Source: Oidiodendron maius Zn
Taxonomy: Eukaryota; Ascomycota; Leotiomycetes; Myxotrichaceae
Direction of reading: 5' to 3'
Assembly: GCA_000827325.1 (NCBI GenBank)
Contig: KN832870.1
Span: 3,472,001-3,536,000, forward strand
Length of the DNA: 64,000 nt
This document shows positions 1 through 11,707 of the stretch, piece by piece. How positions within the stretch are numbered: the first letter of the stretch is position 1; each line of letters begins with the position of its first letter. A model generated the notes under the pieces. The model was given only the letters and a program-made list of their open reading frames with translations. It searched no databases and was not told the DNA's origin. Position numbers and translations under genes: made by a program.

Positions 1-482
1 CAAAATCCCCTCTCTGTGCTCTTTCCGCAAGTTCGATGGCCCTGAGATCCTCCTTGCCGAGAACCCCGGAATCATTAATGGCAGCTCCGAAATCTGTGAG
101 CTTCACATTAGCTGTTAGCCTACACCTTCGTTTCAATTGCATCAAAATATTCCTCCCTTGGCAAAACACAGCATACCTTATCCGCCTGGTGCTCTTTCCC
201 AAGCTGTGGAATCGAGCTTTTTAAGTCCTCGATTTTCTCCTGCCGTCGCACATGCTGGTATCCCAGTATACCTCCTGCCACAATTGCGCCGGATACTATG
301 GCAGTAGCGGCGAGTTGCGCCTTTGGATTTGAGAGCCACGAGGCCATGGTCGAAGTTTGTGCGCGTGGAGGCGATGGCGTGTGGCTTTGCGATGTTCTAG
401 AACTGGAGGCAGGTGGGGCCCGGCGGTCGTCTGAATAGGAAAAGTGCCGGCTGTTGTCGGGACGGTTATATCGTCTATCCAT
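1..482 (-). CDS. N-terminal part of probable tRNA threonylcarbamoyladenosine dehydratase (Tcd1/Tcd2, E1-like); runs off the left edge
   Basis: Exon 1 is 482..177 and exon 2 continues from 100 off the window; the 76-nt intron (101..176) has a GTATGC donor and a GCTAAC branch site. Splicing joins ...HQADK to LTDFGAAINDS, then a stretch ending LAERAQRGDF. That wording, and a single hydrophobic segment (about residues 57-75, AQLAATAIVSGAIVAGGILG) followed by a basic stretch, match the N-termini of fungal Tcd proteins as I recall them. Those are mitochondrial outer-membrane E1-like enzymes that cyclise t6A37 in tRNAs. The ATP-binding E1 domain would lie outside the window, so the family call rests on the N-terminus only. 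A second in-frame ATG at 348 (MASWLSNPKAQ) could be the true start, because residues before it are low-complexity. Confidence 0.55.
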
Positions 483-1098
483 GATGCTGGTGCGTCATGG
501 CAGGCGTGGCGTTCATAGTGGTGTACCTCAGCGCTCGTCGGGGATTGCGGAAAGATTTCTCGAGGTTCGCAGCCTCGCGGTTTACTCTGAGTGTTTTGCT
601 CATCTGGCCGATCACCTGCGCGCCGCTTTTAGCAGGGCGTGGGGTGGATGCCTCAAGTGCTCCTGCAGCCAAGAGTGCCGCCTTTAACAGCGTCAGGGTG
701 ACGACTCAAAACCCGGCCCAAGTACTTCTACGACTTACATTGTCTGTTATAGACTTAATGGCGATATAATAGCCTGTAGATTACTATTTACATCCCAGAA
801 ACTAGAAAACGGACGCTCCAACTATTAGGGGAAATCGGTTGCTCTATTGATGCACAAAGGAATAGCTATGTAACATTTGACTGTTCTCGGGCCTATACGG
901 CCGTTATATCAAAGGAAGGAAGTTTGGGGCATCTACGATAACTTCCTCACTTTAGTACCTGCCGAAGCGTTTAGAGGGTGATTGGGTGAGGCGCGGTGAG
1001 CTTTCTCCACAAAACCCTCAGCCTCGACTGTCTAGTTGGAAGAAAACATCAAAGGCTCCCTCCCCTCTCCAAAGACTTCCACTGTCAATGACTTCTAG
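483..1098. other. Intergenic, divergent promoter region
   Basis: Non-coding space between the Tcd-like gene and the glyoxalase-like gene, which point away from each other. It contains one copy of the dispersed GC-rich repeat (597..696) and otherwise AT-rich sequence. The short ORFs here have no protein-like composition. Confidence 0.6.
597..696 (-). repeat. Dispersed GC-rich repeat, copy A
   Basis: Read on the minus strand, this roughly 100-bp segment aligns end to end with 18577..18682 on the plus strand. Shared blocks include CGCTGTTAAAGGCGG, CACTCTTGGCTGCAG and CCTGCTAAAAGCGGCGCGC, with small gaps (a 4-nt GGGC-type difference twice) and scattered substitutions, about 85% identity by eye. 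I see no terminal inverted repeats, target-site duplication or Pol III boxes, so the element class is unknown. Confidence 0.75.
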
Positions 1099-1740
1099 AT
1101 GTATCCTCTTCGTAGACCTTTGTATCCTCTTATTAAGTCCTATCCCTGTCTAATATCTCCTTACTTCTCGAGAATGGCATCCATACATTCCGCTTCTATC
1201 AAATCACTGGATCATCTTGTTCTTACGGTCAAATCTATACCAGAAACAACCGAGTGGTATTCAAAACATCTAGGAATGAGAGCCGAGTCGTTTGTCTCGG
1301 CAGCGACTCCACATATAACTAGATACTCTCTCATATTCGGGCAGCAGAAAATTAATCTTCATGAACTTGGAAAGGTACATAATACATTCTTCTATCCTTA
1401 ATTCTTCCCCTGGCCGGTGGGTGGGCGTTGCTAATTCACGCAGGAATTTGAGCCAAAGGCCCTCCGCGTCAAGGATGGCAGCGCAGATCTGTGTTTTTTG
1501 ACCGACGACGACGTGAAGGGAGTTCGTACACGTCTTGTTAACGCGGGGGTCGAAATGGTAGACCTTGGAACTGAGAAGACAGATGAAGGGACAGTTATGA
1601 GAACTGGCGCGAGAGGCAAGTTAAGGAGTATTTATTGTAGAGACCCGGACGGGAATCTGATCGAGTAAGTTTGCAACGACTATAGTAATAAAACAGTTAT
1701 AGCCAAGACTAACTTGCACAGGATATCCAACTACATATAA
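1099..1740 (+). CDS. Glyoxalase/VOC-domain protein (GLOD5-like)
   Basis: Three exons: 1099..1374, 1444..1664 and 1722..1740. The two introns are bounded by GGAAAG|GTACAT...CGCAG and GA|GTAAGT...GACTAAC...CACAG. The spliced product opens its domain with IKSLDHLVLTVKSIPETTEWY and a later INLHELGK. It continues with LRVKDGSADLCFLTDDDV and ends DPDGNLIEISNYI. This is the single vicinal-oxygen-chelate fold of the glyoxalase/bleomycin-resistance superfamily, closest to glyoxalase-domain-containing protein 5. The substrate is unknown. ATG 1174 (MASIHSASIK) gives a 146-aa protein of typical size; ATG 1099 adds 25 residues rich in Arg, Tyr and Ser that could be a mitochondrial presequence. The tiny last exon encodes only the conserved C-terminal strand. 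Confidence 0.88.
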
Positions 1741-1874
1741 ATATATGGCTTGCTAGTACATATTTCATAAGACGTCATCAACTCGCACGCTTTGGATATA
1801 TTGCGCCAATTGCCGACTGGTTCGGCACCCATATACACATTCCAGTCCGCCACAGGATGTACAATAAATAATGC

Positions 1875-4551
1875 TCACGAGACGCGCTTTGACTTATAAG
1901 CGCTCAACCCTAAAACCATATCCTTCTCCTCCTGTAATTGTTTGTGGCCTTCTCCCATCCTGGCCTTTTCCTCGAGATGCGGGGCCTCACCTGGTAAATA
2001 CTTTTGGTTGCGATCTCCTTTGTGCCGGGGAGCATATATGCTCAGAACCTTTGCAGAGTCGACCAAGGAGAGAGAGTCCTGTGGATCATGGTTATTCATA
2101 GGTATTATGCCACGACTAGTTGGTATGAGCGGTGGCGAAGAGTCATATAGATTGTCAAATCGCTTAGAGAGTATATTGTCCGAAGCTAGGCTCTTCTGCT
2201 CGTTGATATCCTCAATTAGAGGAGCCATTCTTGGCCCCAAACGTGACTTCCTTTCGCCCTCCTTCGCATTCTTCAGGATGGTCTTCAGGAGGGTAGTCTC
2301 ATTCTCCTTGTACACAGCATAGAATTTTTTGTCAACTTGTGCCGCAGAATTAAGATCATCGATATCGTCCAGGTGTGACAAAATACAGAGGCGGATTGCT
2401 TCTTGGGATGATATCGGTGGTCTATTTAAGGGCGGCACCGGTAGCTCAATTCGCACATCTGACAGGTCTGTAACTGGGGTGAGATCTTGATCCGCCACGG
2501 GCTCTGTAATGCCCTGACCTAATAAATCCGGGCCAACCTCCTCTAATTGCAATCCAGAGATGCTGTTATAGATATCGCTGATGGCACTCCTGAATGCAGG
2601 GGCATAATCGCAAACTCCACTATGGCCTTCGGGTGTGCTTGGCATCAGCCTTAAGCAATCCAAGAGTTCCTTTAGGCTCCTACGCGGCGGGTCCGGCAAC
2701 GCACTAAACCCAGCGTTTCCAATAGCAGTAGGAAGGATGCGCAACTCGTTATAGACAAGCATCAGCCATCCCAGATTGGTTGCATCGCATAAATGAACAC
2801 CCCTAGGACACCGCGGGACGGTCGTCAACGTGAGAGATCCAATACTTGTTGGCCGATCTAGGCTGTCCTGCGGTGGCCGGAAATACTCAGAGATTGCGTT
2901 GGTCAGACATCCATGGATCTGCGCCATCTTGGCAGCCCTGATTGCCTTCATCTTGTCCTTGATGGGCTGGGGCCAGAGAGTTTTACTTTCAATGTCTGCC
3001 TCGTCCGTGGTATTCAATATTACAGATTTGGTCAACCTTCTAAATAGCCCTGGCTCGCCAAACACATAGCTAATGAGCAGAAGACCATCTCTACCGGTGC
3101 CATCATCGCTTGCCATTTGTATCCATTGGCGAAGCCAAACATACTGGACCTGAAGCCTGAGCTGGCCCGGAACACAACGATATCGCAAGCAAACTTCGGC
3201 AATGCTGACGAAAGTCGGAAAATCGATCTCCTTAGGAACTTCATTTCCTTGCATATGAGCAACGTCGAACAATATTGTCAGAGCTTCGTTATCATTAAGT
3301 TCAAATTGAGGCATCCGGTAGACCTTTACTTCCATCTTGTCCTCGCATATGTGTTTGGTCGGAGGCGGAGGCAGATCGTCCATGACCAACCCGGTATCTG
3401 CACCTTGCAGGGGAGAAAATATGCGCGAGAACAACGATGATGATGCCACTAAGAAGTGGGACGATACGCGAAATCTGAGGATTGGGTGCTCTTCGGATGC
3501 CCCATTTGGAAACTCCAAAATCGTATCCCCGTCTTTGGATATCACGTATTCGCGAATGCTCATGTTCTCAGATATGGTTGAATCTATCACATCAAACAAT
3601 TTATCGATAGCAAGGATGTCTTGAGTCAGGGTGTGGAAGTTCTGAGACCGTATCCTGAACAGGTCCCAGAACAAGAGCTTCTCCGACATCATTCTATGGA
3701 TGCTGATCTCTCGCCAGTGGAGAATGACGCTCTTCCGCACCTCCTTACTAGCTAGAAAGTCTTCCGCTTGCTTTTCCGAACTCTCCGGTCGATACTCCTT
3801 AAATACCGACAAGATATGGCCGCGGAGCATATCGTGCATCTCTTGCTGAGCTGCTTTGTATCTTTGGATAGCCAAGAGCCAAGTGTCGTTAAACTGGTGA
3901 GGTAAAGTAGAACCAGTACTCGACGAGCCGCTGTGCGATAAACGAGTATCAAAGGGACCGATCTCCAATTCGAGCGAGGTTTGACGTCCACTGTCTACAC
4001 GATTGTTAGGACGATGAACAGTAATTGTCCCTTCATGGAGACCATATTTTGGGCGTACACTTACGAGATTTGTTGAATAAACTCTTGCATATCTGATAGC
4101 ACTCGTTCCTCGATTTCTCGTAGATCTCCCATGCAGTATCAATCTTCTTCGGTTCTTGCGAGACTTTCCGAATGCGCTTCGTGTGATCGAGCAGCCTCAA
4201 GTACTCCTTATCATGGGAAGCAAAAAGGAAAGGGTCTGGAGAGGGCATAATCCCATTTGATCCTCTGGTAGCCGGTTCGAGAACAGGTAGAGAGAATATC
4301 GAGCTCACAATCTTGTCGCCATCCCCTCCTTGCTGAATGAGCTGGTTAGTCGTGAACGGGGAATATGCTAGAGCGCAGCTCACCTCATGGACCTTATCAG
4401 AGTCTCTTCGATCATCCCTACTGCTGAGCCTCCTCAACCCGAAGAAGCTTGGAGGCTTCCTCGGGCTGGATGCGGAAGTCGAGCTCGAATTCGACGGCGC
4501 ACGCGGCTTGCTGCCGGTCATGGGTAGTTCGTGGAGCCCTCTCCGAGGCAT
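1875..4551 (-). CDS. BTB/POZ-domain protein with a possible C-terminal F-box-like segment
   Basis: Exons on the minus strand: 4551..4384, 4332..4065 and 3994..1875. Intron 2 (70 nt) has GTAAGT, CCTAAC and GTGTAG. Intron 1 (51 nt) has GTGAGC, GACTAAC and TTCAG, is a multiple of three and lacks stops, so it can be read through. The N-terminus is Ser/Pro/Arg-rich and disordered. The centre contains a BTB core (LRFRVSSHFLVASSSLFSRIF), followed by the DFPTFVSIAEVCLRYRCV segment typical of fungal BTB proteins. Near the C-terminus, SSQEAIRLCILSHLDDIDDL resembles an F-box helix but is weak. Such proteins often act as substrate adaptors for Cul3 ligases; for this protein that is inference. The 3' end converges on the VOC gene with 134 nt between. 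Confidence 0.8.
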
Positions 4552-5068
4552 GTTAAGTGATGTTTTCACAGCTTCGTCCGGCCGCGGTTGAGATCATGGT
4601 CGAAGATCGCAGATGGTGGTGGCAGCAGCGAACGTGGAGGGAGGCTTTGGTGCGGTGCGTGCCGTCATCCATTTGTACGGTAGCCTCAAATTGCGGGCGG
4701 GACAAGGAGTGGCTTGGTGCTGCATGTCAGTAAGGTAAGGAAGGAAGGCAATGAGATTTCCCAGCTGCCACTTCTCGCCCAGACAGCCGAAAGACTTGGC
4801 CGCCACTCTGGCTGGCGCCGAGAAGAAATAGGTGTTCTCTCCCCGTTGCGCTGAAGATCAATCCTATTTCATGCTAGGCACCTTATCGTGAACTTGGTCA
4901 GGGCCATTGATTCATAAACCTGAGGCACTAAAGGCACTTATCGAACCCACCCCTACCGCCGCAAGGCTAACACTTTAACGTCCGCCGCCAGAAGTGCCCG
5001 GCTGGGGCGAGCAGGCAGCCATAGTAAAGCTCCGAGAAATCATCTTTCAGCCAGCACGCGCACTCGTC
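4552..5068. other. Intergenic, divergent promoter region
   Basis: Space between the divergently transcribed BTB gene and the RNA cyclase gene. I see no RNA gene, repeat or protein-like frame in it. An upstream in-frame ATG at 4994 could extend the cyclase by 25 residues. Confidence 0.5.
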
Positions 5069-6389
5069 ATGAATCCCATAAATCCGTTTGCGCCACAGAA
5101 GCTGGTTGAGCTTGATGGCAGAGTGGGCGAGGGTGGTGGTCAGCTGGTGAGGATTGCATCAGGGCTGGCAGCGTTGACAGGCACACCACTCAAAATACAT
5201 CACGTACGGGGCAACAGGTAGTGTGCTCCATGGGCATCCCCCAGCCTTGACAGGAGGATCCGGTGCTGATATATCTATACAGAGGAGGACATCGAGGAGG
5301 AGGTAGGTATCACAGTTCCTGGAATGAATTTTAGACTGATGCGTCTTCGCAGGCCTCAAAGCACAACACATTTCTTCACTACAGTACCTTGCTGAGGCCA
5401 CCGCAGCAGAGCTCACTGGCTGCAGTGTAGGCAGTTCATCGTTTGAGTTCAGACCAAAACTTCCACCAGCAAATCTTGTCAACCGAAACATCAAGATAAA
5501 GGCAGAATCAGCTGCTAGTATTCTCCTCGTCTTCCAATCTATATTTCCCTTCCTTCTCTTTGCCGGGGATGATAACGGGTCTCCTATTACCATCACAATC
5601 CAAGGCGGGACCAATGTTAGCTTCTCCCTCTCCTTCGAGTACTTGGATCAAGTTCTCCTTCCTGCCTTAGAGAGATTTGGCATCAGAGTTATGAGGAAAC
5701 TCGAACTTCGTGGCTGGTCCCATGGGAGCCGGGAATTAGGATCTATTAAGTTTCAATTTGTTCCTCTTCCTGTTGGGCAGACTCTCAACGCACCGGACTG
5801 GCCAACAGAGCGTGGAACGATCAACGAGATTGTCATCTCAATTATTGTCCCAAAACATGTTATAAGTACTCTGAGGAACACTCTGCTCTCCAAGATAAAC
5901 TTGGTCTTTCCGGGCGCAGAGTCATATTTTCAAGTAGTAGAGGATAGTCGGCATGATGCACGACTATACACTCTCTTGGTAGCCCACACATCGACAGGAC
6001 TCCGGTTTGGCAGTGACTGGCTGTATGATTGTAAGAGTAAAGGCAAAACCCCGGCCGAATTGAGTACAGAAATTGCACAGAAAGTGGTGCGCGACCTCCA
6101 GATTGTACTCGAGAAAGGCGGTGTTGTAGATGAATATCTCCAAGATCAATTGGTTATCTTCCAGGCGCTGGCAGACGGTAGATCGAGCATTCCTGAAACA
6201 TCGGATGCGCTATCTTCAGAAAAGATGCGAGTGGATCGCACAGATGAACCCTTTGGGGGTGGTAGTACACATACTACGACAGCCAGATGGGCGGCCAGTA
6301 ATCTCCTTCCACGAGCAAAATGGTTCGACAATGGACGGATCAGCGAAGGCGTTGGTTGGAGGACCAGCCAAACAATCCCTTTTAACTGA
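5069..6389 (+). CDS. RNA 3'-terminal phosphate cyclase (RtcA/RTC type)
   Basis: Three exons: 5069..5217, 5283..5302 and 5353..6389, giving 401 aa. The 20-nt middle exon is needed to rebuild the family signature RGNRGGHRGGGLKAQH. The protein opens with VELDGRVGEGGGQLVRIASGLAALTGTPL, the hallmark of the cyclase superfamily. Near the C-terminus GSTHTTTARWA carries the histidine expected to be adenylated in true cyclases. Its presence favours the enzyme over the Rcl1 branch, which lacks catalysis and works in 18S rRNA processing. The reaction converts RNA 3'-phosphates to 2',3'-cyclic phosphates using ATP. The start at 5069 places LDGR about 16 residues in, as usual. Confidence 0.92.
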
Positions 6390-6627
6390 TATTTTAGATA
6401 ATTCCTAACAACTAAGCTAGGCAAATCTCGAGTCATCTGTATGACGATAATTGTCGAATGACAAGCCAGTCGCTGGCTAGGATGACACTTGTCTGAAACC
6501 CTGTGGAGTCGGATAGAACAAGAAGATACAAGTAGAACTGCAAAGTATATACTGGAATGGAATAGAATTGCTGTTGTGCAATACACAAAAATTGCACCTC
6601 TATATTCTAGTATTACAATTTTGCATA

Positions 6628-9618
6628 TTATGCGACTATCCACCTTCCATTTATTTGCTTTCTCCGTACCTATTAAAAAGTTAGTAAATCAAACTCGTGG
6701 GCTTCAACAGAGCAACATACCATAGGAGCCAGAACAAAAACACCAACAGCCAGCGCTGCAACAGTAGCCACCAAGCTCAATTTATTGAACGCCTTGCCGA
6801 GAATATCAAACGCCGCACTCGGGGTAACTCTCGTCCCAAAAATATCAATGCCGTAAGCGAGTACTAGACTCGTGCTCTCCAAAAGAGCCGGGCTCGTAAT
6901 GACGTTTTTGACGCCAATAACCTCACGGTTATGAGTGATGATAAGCTTTGGATCGAAGTCAAGGAAGGGCTGGTATCGGAAAAGTCCTTCTTCCTGCTCT
7001 TTAGGGGTAGGGTCCCGGCCGACGGGGCGTCGGGGGTCCAGAATGGCGCGTGGAATTCCGATTATAGAGTTAGATGAAGCAAGGGTGCATAGTAGTTCGC
7101 GAGTCGTAATCCCCTGACGTGTTTCGGTAACAGACATGTGGCTAATCGCTTCTGGGATGATGAAAGATTGGGTTACGATGAATGGAATTGCTGGTTCGGC
7201 GTTAGGTATCTCGGACGGGTCAAGACTGGAGGCGTTAACCGCAGGGCCAAGCGGGCCACGATCGTTGGGGATCTCGGATTCAAACATCTCCGATACGATG
7301 ATTTGGTATCCTTTGGATGATTGAATGGGGCTCATAGCGATGGTATCGCTCCAAAGGGAGTAAACAAACCAATTCTCTGTCAGCAGGGAGGAAATAGGCT
7401 GATCAATGTCAACGCCTTCATGTGTTATAGAATAGAGAATATCGCCAGATACGGTGTCGAGCAGGTAAAATGATGCGGTAGATGCCGCCTCTGCGACTGC
7501 TGTGACCAGCACAACATTCGGATTCAAGTACTTGTAAAGGACAGTGCGGTCCCCAAGGACCTTGCCAATGGAAGCGACAGGGTCATGAGCAGGTCGTGAA
7601 GCAATATTCAAGATTCTTTGGCCTAGAGCAGGCTTGAAGGTCCATGATATAACAGGGACGGCATCGTCGCCCTTGATTTCGTATCTCAAACCTCTCACTT
7701 CTCCGTTTGCACCCAACACAACCAGATTATCCTTTGGCAGTTTGGCAGCAGGAAGTTTGCCCGTGTTCCCATCAAGGCCGATTGGTAGAAACAATCTGCC
7801 CGACGGGCTATCCACAACGACACCCGCGGTGACTGGAGGCAACTTTCCCGGTGCTGATATCTCGACGATCTCGCCAGTCGTAATTTGAATCGTAACAAAC
7901 TCGCCTTCTGATCCAATAATCGTAGCGACGCCATTCGAGTTGTCGACAGCGATGCCTCTCACAAACCATTGTTCACCGGGCAGGGTATCAAATGGCTTTA
8001 ACGACCAAACAATTCCACCTCGGTTGCCAGCATCTAACGCATATACACGACCGCGTTGGGTCGCAACGATGGCCAATTTGTTGAAACCAAAGTTGTCGCG
8101 CAGCAGGGCCCCCAGACTTTGGGATTTCGCCTCTCCAGGAAGAATGCTACTTAAGATACGCAGGGGAAGCTGTTGGAGATACGCAGGCAGGTATTGCAAA
8201 TCATTGATGTGACGCTTGACCCGGTGAATGTAGGCGGAGACAGGATTGCTGTGAGCCTCGGCCTCCAAAACTTTGGCCAAGGTCTCTTCTTCTGGAATTT
8301 CTGCCCATTGTCCAGCAGCAGCTCCAGAAAGTCCTTCTGGGCGCGACCAAGCTTCAACACCGTTCCGTATGAGTACCCAATCCTCCTCGCTGGTAATCAC
8401 AGCAGACCTAACGGCATACGTATCCTCCGTACGTTTGACGACTTCCGCAACGCTATGAATGAGGGCTCCGTGGGGCTTTTCGGTCTTGACTGGCCATCGT
8501 CCAAGGATTCCATGTGAAACTGATGATACAAGGATGACCTCGTCCTCCGTTTGGCGTGTAAAGTAGACGTTGGCGTTTTGGGAGCTTGTCGACACGGTTC
8601 CGGACCCAGAGACTTCAGGCAATTCATATGCCTTCTTGATGCTACCGCTCTTTGGATCAATGTGATAAACTTCTGCTGCGTTGGACCCTGCCGACTCCGT
8701 ATAGACCAAGAAATGAGGCAACGATTGCGCAAGATGCGGGGCGTGAAGCGTGACCCTCAGAACATCCCCATCCAACTGCTTTAAGGCCAGAGTCTGAATA
8801 TCCTTAGGTTTACCCAAGACATTGATCTTGAGGGATTTCTTAGCTTGGTCTGTCCAAGCAACAATCGGAGCTGCCGAGTTGGCGCCCACAAATAACACGT
8901 CCTTCGGATGAGACACGTCCAAGTGACTCGAAAGTTTATACTCGTTTCTTTTCTTCCCATTAATTGGGTCCAGCGTCGTAACCCTGATATCGTACCCAGC
9001 CCCAGAAGTGTGCAGAGTTACGAGGAAAACGCTTCCCGCAACAGTGCTGACCTGTAGTGGGATATCATGGCTCTCCGCATGGTACTCCCATGCGACGCCT
9101 CCATTGAAACCCCATAATTTCCTCATGATACCCTTGTGATTGTCTTCAAATAAAGCTAGCACGTCTGGCATCTGGTCATCGACAGTAGGCATGTCAAGAA
9201 CTTCCAAATCGCGTACTGATCCCTCAAATACACTTCCCCAGTTAGCTCTTCCGCTCATGGCATCCCAGGTATCCACCCTATTCCCAATTGCCGAGATAAC
9301 ACAGCTTTGCCCTTCCACAGGCCTCAGAAAGCCAGGAGGAATAGACGCATTGCCATCGCTGTCTCCAGCTAGCACATGTCGCCATACCACTTCTCCAGTT
9401 CCTGGATTGATAGCTCCGAGCACGCTCAGATCGCTTAGTGTATATAATAATGTGGCTTTGTCATGTTGTCTTGGGCGATGGAAGAAGGTTGTGTGTGGTT
9501 GCGGAATGCCTAGCAATTGATGGTGATAGTCGATATGGTAGGCATCATCTGCATATACGGCCAGAGTGCCAGGAAGAATCGACAGAGCCAGGCAGAGGAG
9601 GTTAGTCGGGAGTCGCAT
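6628..9618 (-). CDS. EMC1: ER membrane protein complex subunit 1
   Basis: Exon 1 is 9618..6721 and exon 2 6669..6628, giving 979 aa. The 51-nt intron (6670..6720; GTATGT, TACTAAC, AATAG) moves the C-terminus from an intronic read-through to APMVRRKQINGRWIVA, the conserved cytosolic tail. The protein starts with a signal peptide (MRLPTNLLCLALSILPGTLA). It continues with a lumenal PQQ-like beta-propeller (SDLSVLGAINPGTGEVVWRH is one blade), then the EMC1 C-terminal domain, and ends with one membrane helix (LVATVAALAVGVFVLAPM). EMC1 is the large lumenal subunit of the EMC insertase for tail-anchored and multi-pass proteins. The ATG at 9618 is preferred over longer frames because it starts the signal peptide. 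A CACGTG motif lies at 9742..9747 upstream. Confidence 0.95.
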
Positions 9619-10501
9619 ATTGAGGACGTTGGCCGAGGTGCTGAACCTGTCGTGCAGGGGCTCAGATCTACGCTTGATCCCTAGAAATAACTTCATCGCG
9701 CCAGATACGTACGTTAGCCACTCGCGACAAGCGGACACGGTCACGTGCACGGCCTCGCCAATGTTGGCCTGCCCCTTTCCAAAGGGTTCACATATCAGTT
9801 ATTTGCTGTATAGGATTAACATTCAATGAAAATATGCTTTTCTAGTCCAGATTGCAGTAGGCGTCCAATATTAATTGCTGGGCTGAACTCATGGCATAAA
9901 TAATTTCTCTTCTACCGTACCTCGAGCATTGAATTAACTAACTCAATTCTTTTGTCGCCTTCTTTGGAATACTCAGAGAACTAGATGTAACTCAGTCAAC
10001 ACCAAATACTATAATTCTACATTCCCTTTTTTTCTCCTTCTGAAATCTGTCTTCGAAGTGTGTGAAGACGTAACAATTAGTATCAAGCATATAACACTTA
10101 TTATGTCTCAATGGGAAAGACAGAGCGTAGGTTTTTATTCTATTCAATAGTTTCCTAGGGGCAGGACCAATAACGGTGCTCCATAGCTTTGTCTTAGCTG
10201 GTTAGATCAAGGTTCAATCCATCGATCGATCAACACTTATTACAATATCACACCAGGGAGGATACACCGCTGACAGCGGAAGAATATTGCAAAATGCACC
10301 CTGTTATCGCTAGTTTTGGATCTTGATAAATGTACCATTCTACCCTGCTTTGACCTCCAAACGACCGTATGGCAATTGATATCCTTTCCTCCAGCAGCCA
10401 CGATTCATTGTCGAGTCCAATGTTTCCTTAGACAGCTGTGGCTACCTCAATCGCCCAGCTAACTAACAGATGTCAAAACCCTACTCAACCTCGACCGTAT
10501 G
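9619..10501. other. Intergenic, AT-rich
   Basis: Upstream region of EMC1 grading into AT-rich DNA before the decayed monooxygenase. CACGTG occurs at 9742..9747. I see no gene; a short stretch near 10190..10225 has D-arm- and T-arm-like words but cannot fold as a tRNA. Confidence 0.5.
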
Positions 10502-11160
10502 ACGCGGTGGATCGGCGAGAAGCGGCACATTATCATACACGGTGTCGAACAAGCAGATCTACAACTTGTCGACTGCGCGGGCTGATACTAACTTCGCTGC
10601 CACCCTCGACCACCTACACCACCAAGGGCTTGAAATCCGCTATTCTCGACACCTTTTAGGATCTCTGCCCCAAGATCCAGCCAATGCTGAACCTCGTCCT
10701 GGACGAAGAGGTCTGCGAGTAGGAGCTCCGCCTCCACAGTCCGCTCCCCACCTGGATGCACAGCTGTGTCTCCATGCCCGGCGACGCCTGCCACCCAGCT
10801 CTGCCTCACCTAGGGCAGGGTGCCGTGCAGGATATAGAGGATGTCGCCGTTACCACCCAGGCGCTATCACTGATGCCAGGCCAAGATCAGAGGGGTATCA
10901 ATTAGGCGCTGCTGGTGTATGAGCGGGTTCGCGAAGAGCGCGCCGGGACGCAGGTCGGGCTGGCTGCGGTGTGCAGGCGAGCGATGCATATCGGCGAGGG
11001 TACCGAGAAGGAGGAGTGCGATAGGCAGTTTGCGGCGCTGAAGGAGTGCAGTGTCGGACAGGCGGGCGGGTGCTGATGTGCAGAAGCGGATATATGACGA
11101 TGACGGTATGAAGGTGACGCAAGACTCCTTGGGAGAGATTTTTTGCGAGCCTGTGATCCA
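10502..11160 (+). pseudogene. Decayed FAD-dependent monooxygenase (salicylate hydroxylase type)
   Basis: Fragments in consecutive frames follow the order of fungal salicylate-hydroxylase-like monooxygenases: RWIGEKRHIII, SNKQIYNLSTARADTNFAA, STTYTTKGLKSAILDTF, LCPKIQPMLNLVLDEEVCE and LPTWMHSCVSMP. Next comes the FAD-contact motif GDACHPALPHLGQGAV, then ALLVYERVREERAG. Two frame changes (about 10541 and 10605) and four in-frame stops (TAG 10657, TAG 10720, TAG 10903, TGA 11074) break it. Each stop can come from CAG or TGG by a single C-to-T or G-to-A change, as repeat-induced point mutation would give. The N-terminal dinucleotide-binding GxGxxG part is missing, so it was also truncated. It is more GC-rich than its flanks. 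Confidence 0.75.
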
Positions 11161-11707
11161 TCTTCTGAGAAGATGCCAACCTCTCTTCTACCTTACGTAG
11201 CTTTAGTGTAGAGTCCAGCCCTCTAGACTTTCCCCTAGCTAATCAGACTCTGTAGATCTCGTAAGAGCATGAACACAATATCTGTCTCTAACGCCTCTCT
11301 TTGGATCACGTAGCGCACTTATCCTTTTGTCGTGGACGCACCATTTGCAAGTAGAGATAGGAGACATGAATAGAAAACTTCTATGATTTGGACAGAGTCG
11401 TGTCAAACCATTTCCATACCCCTCTTTCATAGATATATACACCAGGTAATGCGTTTCCAGCTAGACGCCCAACTCCTGTGCTAACCAGCAAACCCCCGAA
11501 CCCCTATCCTAAGTCTGGAAACAGACTCGTACCGAAGGCTAGTGATAAAGATGTAGTAGTAATGCAACCGCGCGCAGGTTCTCCCCTTTTGAAACTGCGA
11601 CTCGGACGAAGTTAAATCGTTGAGAGGCATGAAATCAGTTGCTCATTTTCGTCCTCTCGTCATGAAGTGGTGGCATAGGTCGTTAACGTCGTAAATTACA
11701 TGTCATA
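11161..11707. other. Intergenic
   Basis: Between the decayed monooxygenase and the 3' end of the next minus-strand gene. No coding frame, RNA or repeat recognised. Confidence 0.5.

Noticed and set aside
1682-1697. 16-nt word ATAGTAATAAAACAGT shared with about 15227..15242
   Set aside because: AT-rich and short; one copy lies inside an intron. Chance similarity is the simplest reading.
10190-10225. Words resembling tRNA D-arm (TAGCTGGTTAGA) and T-arm (AGGTTCAATCC)
   Set aside because: They are almost adjacent, leaving no room for an anticodon arm, and no acceptor stem pairs around them.
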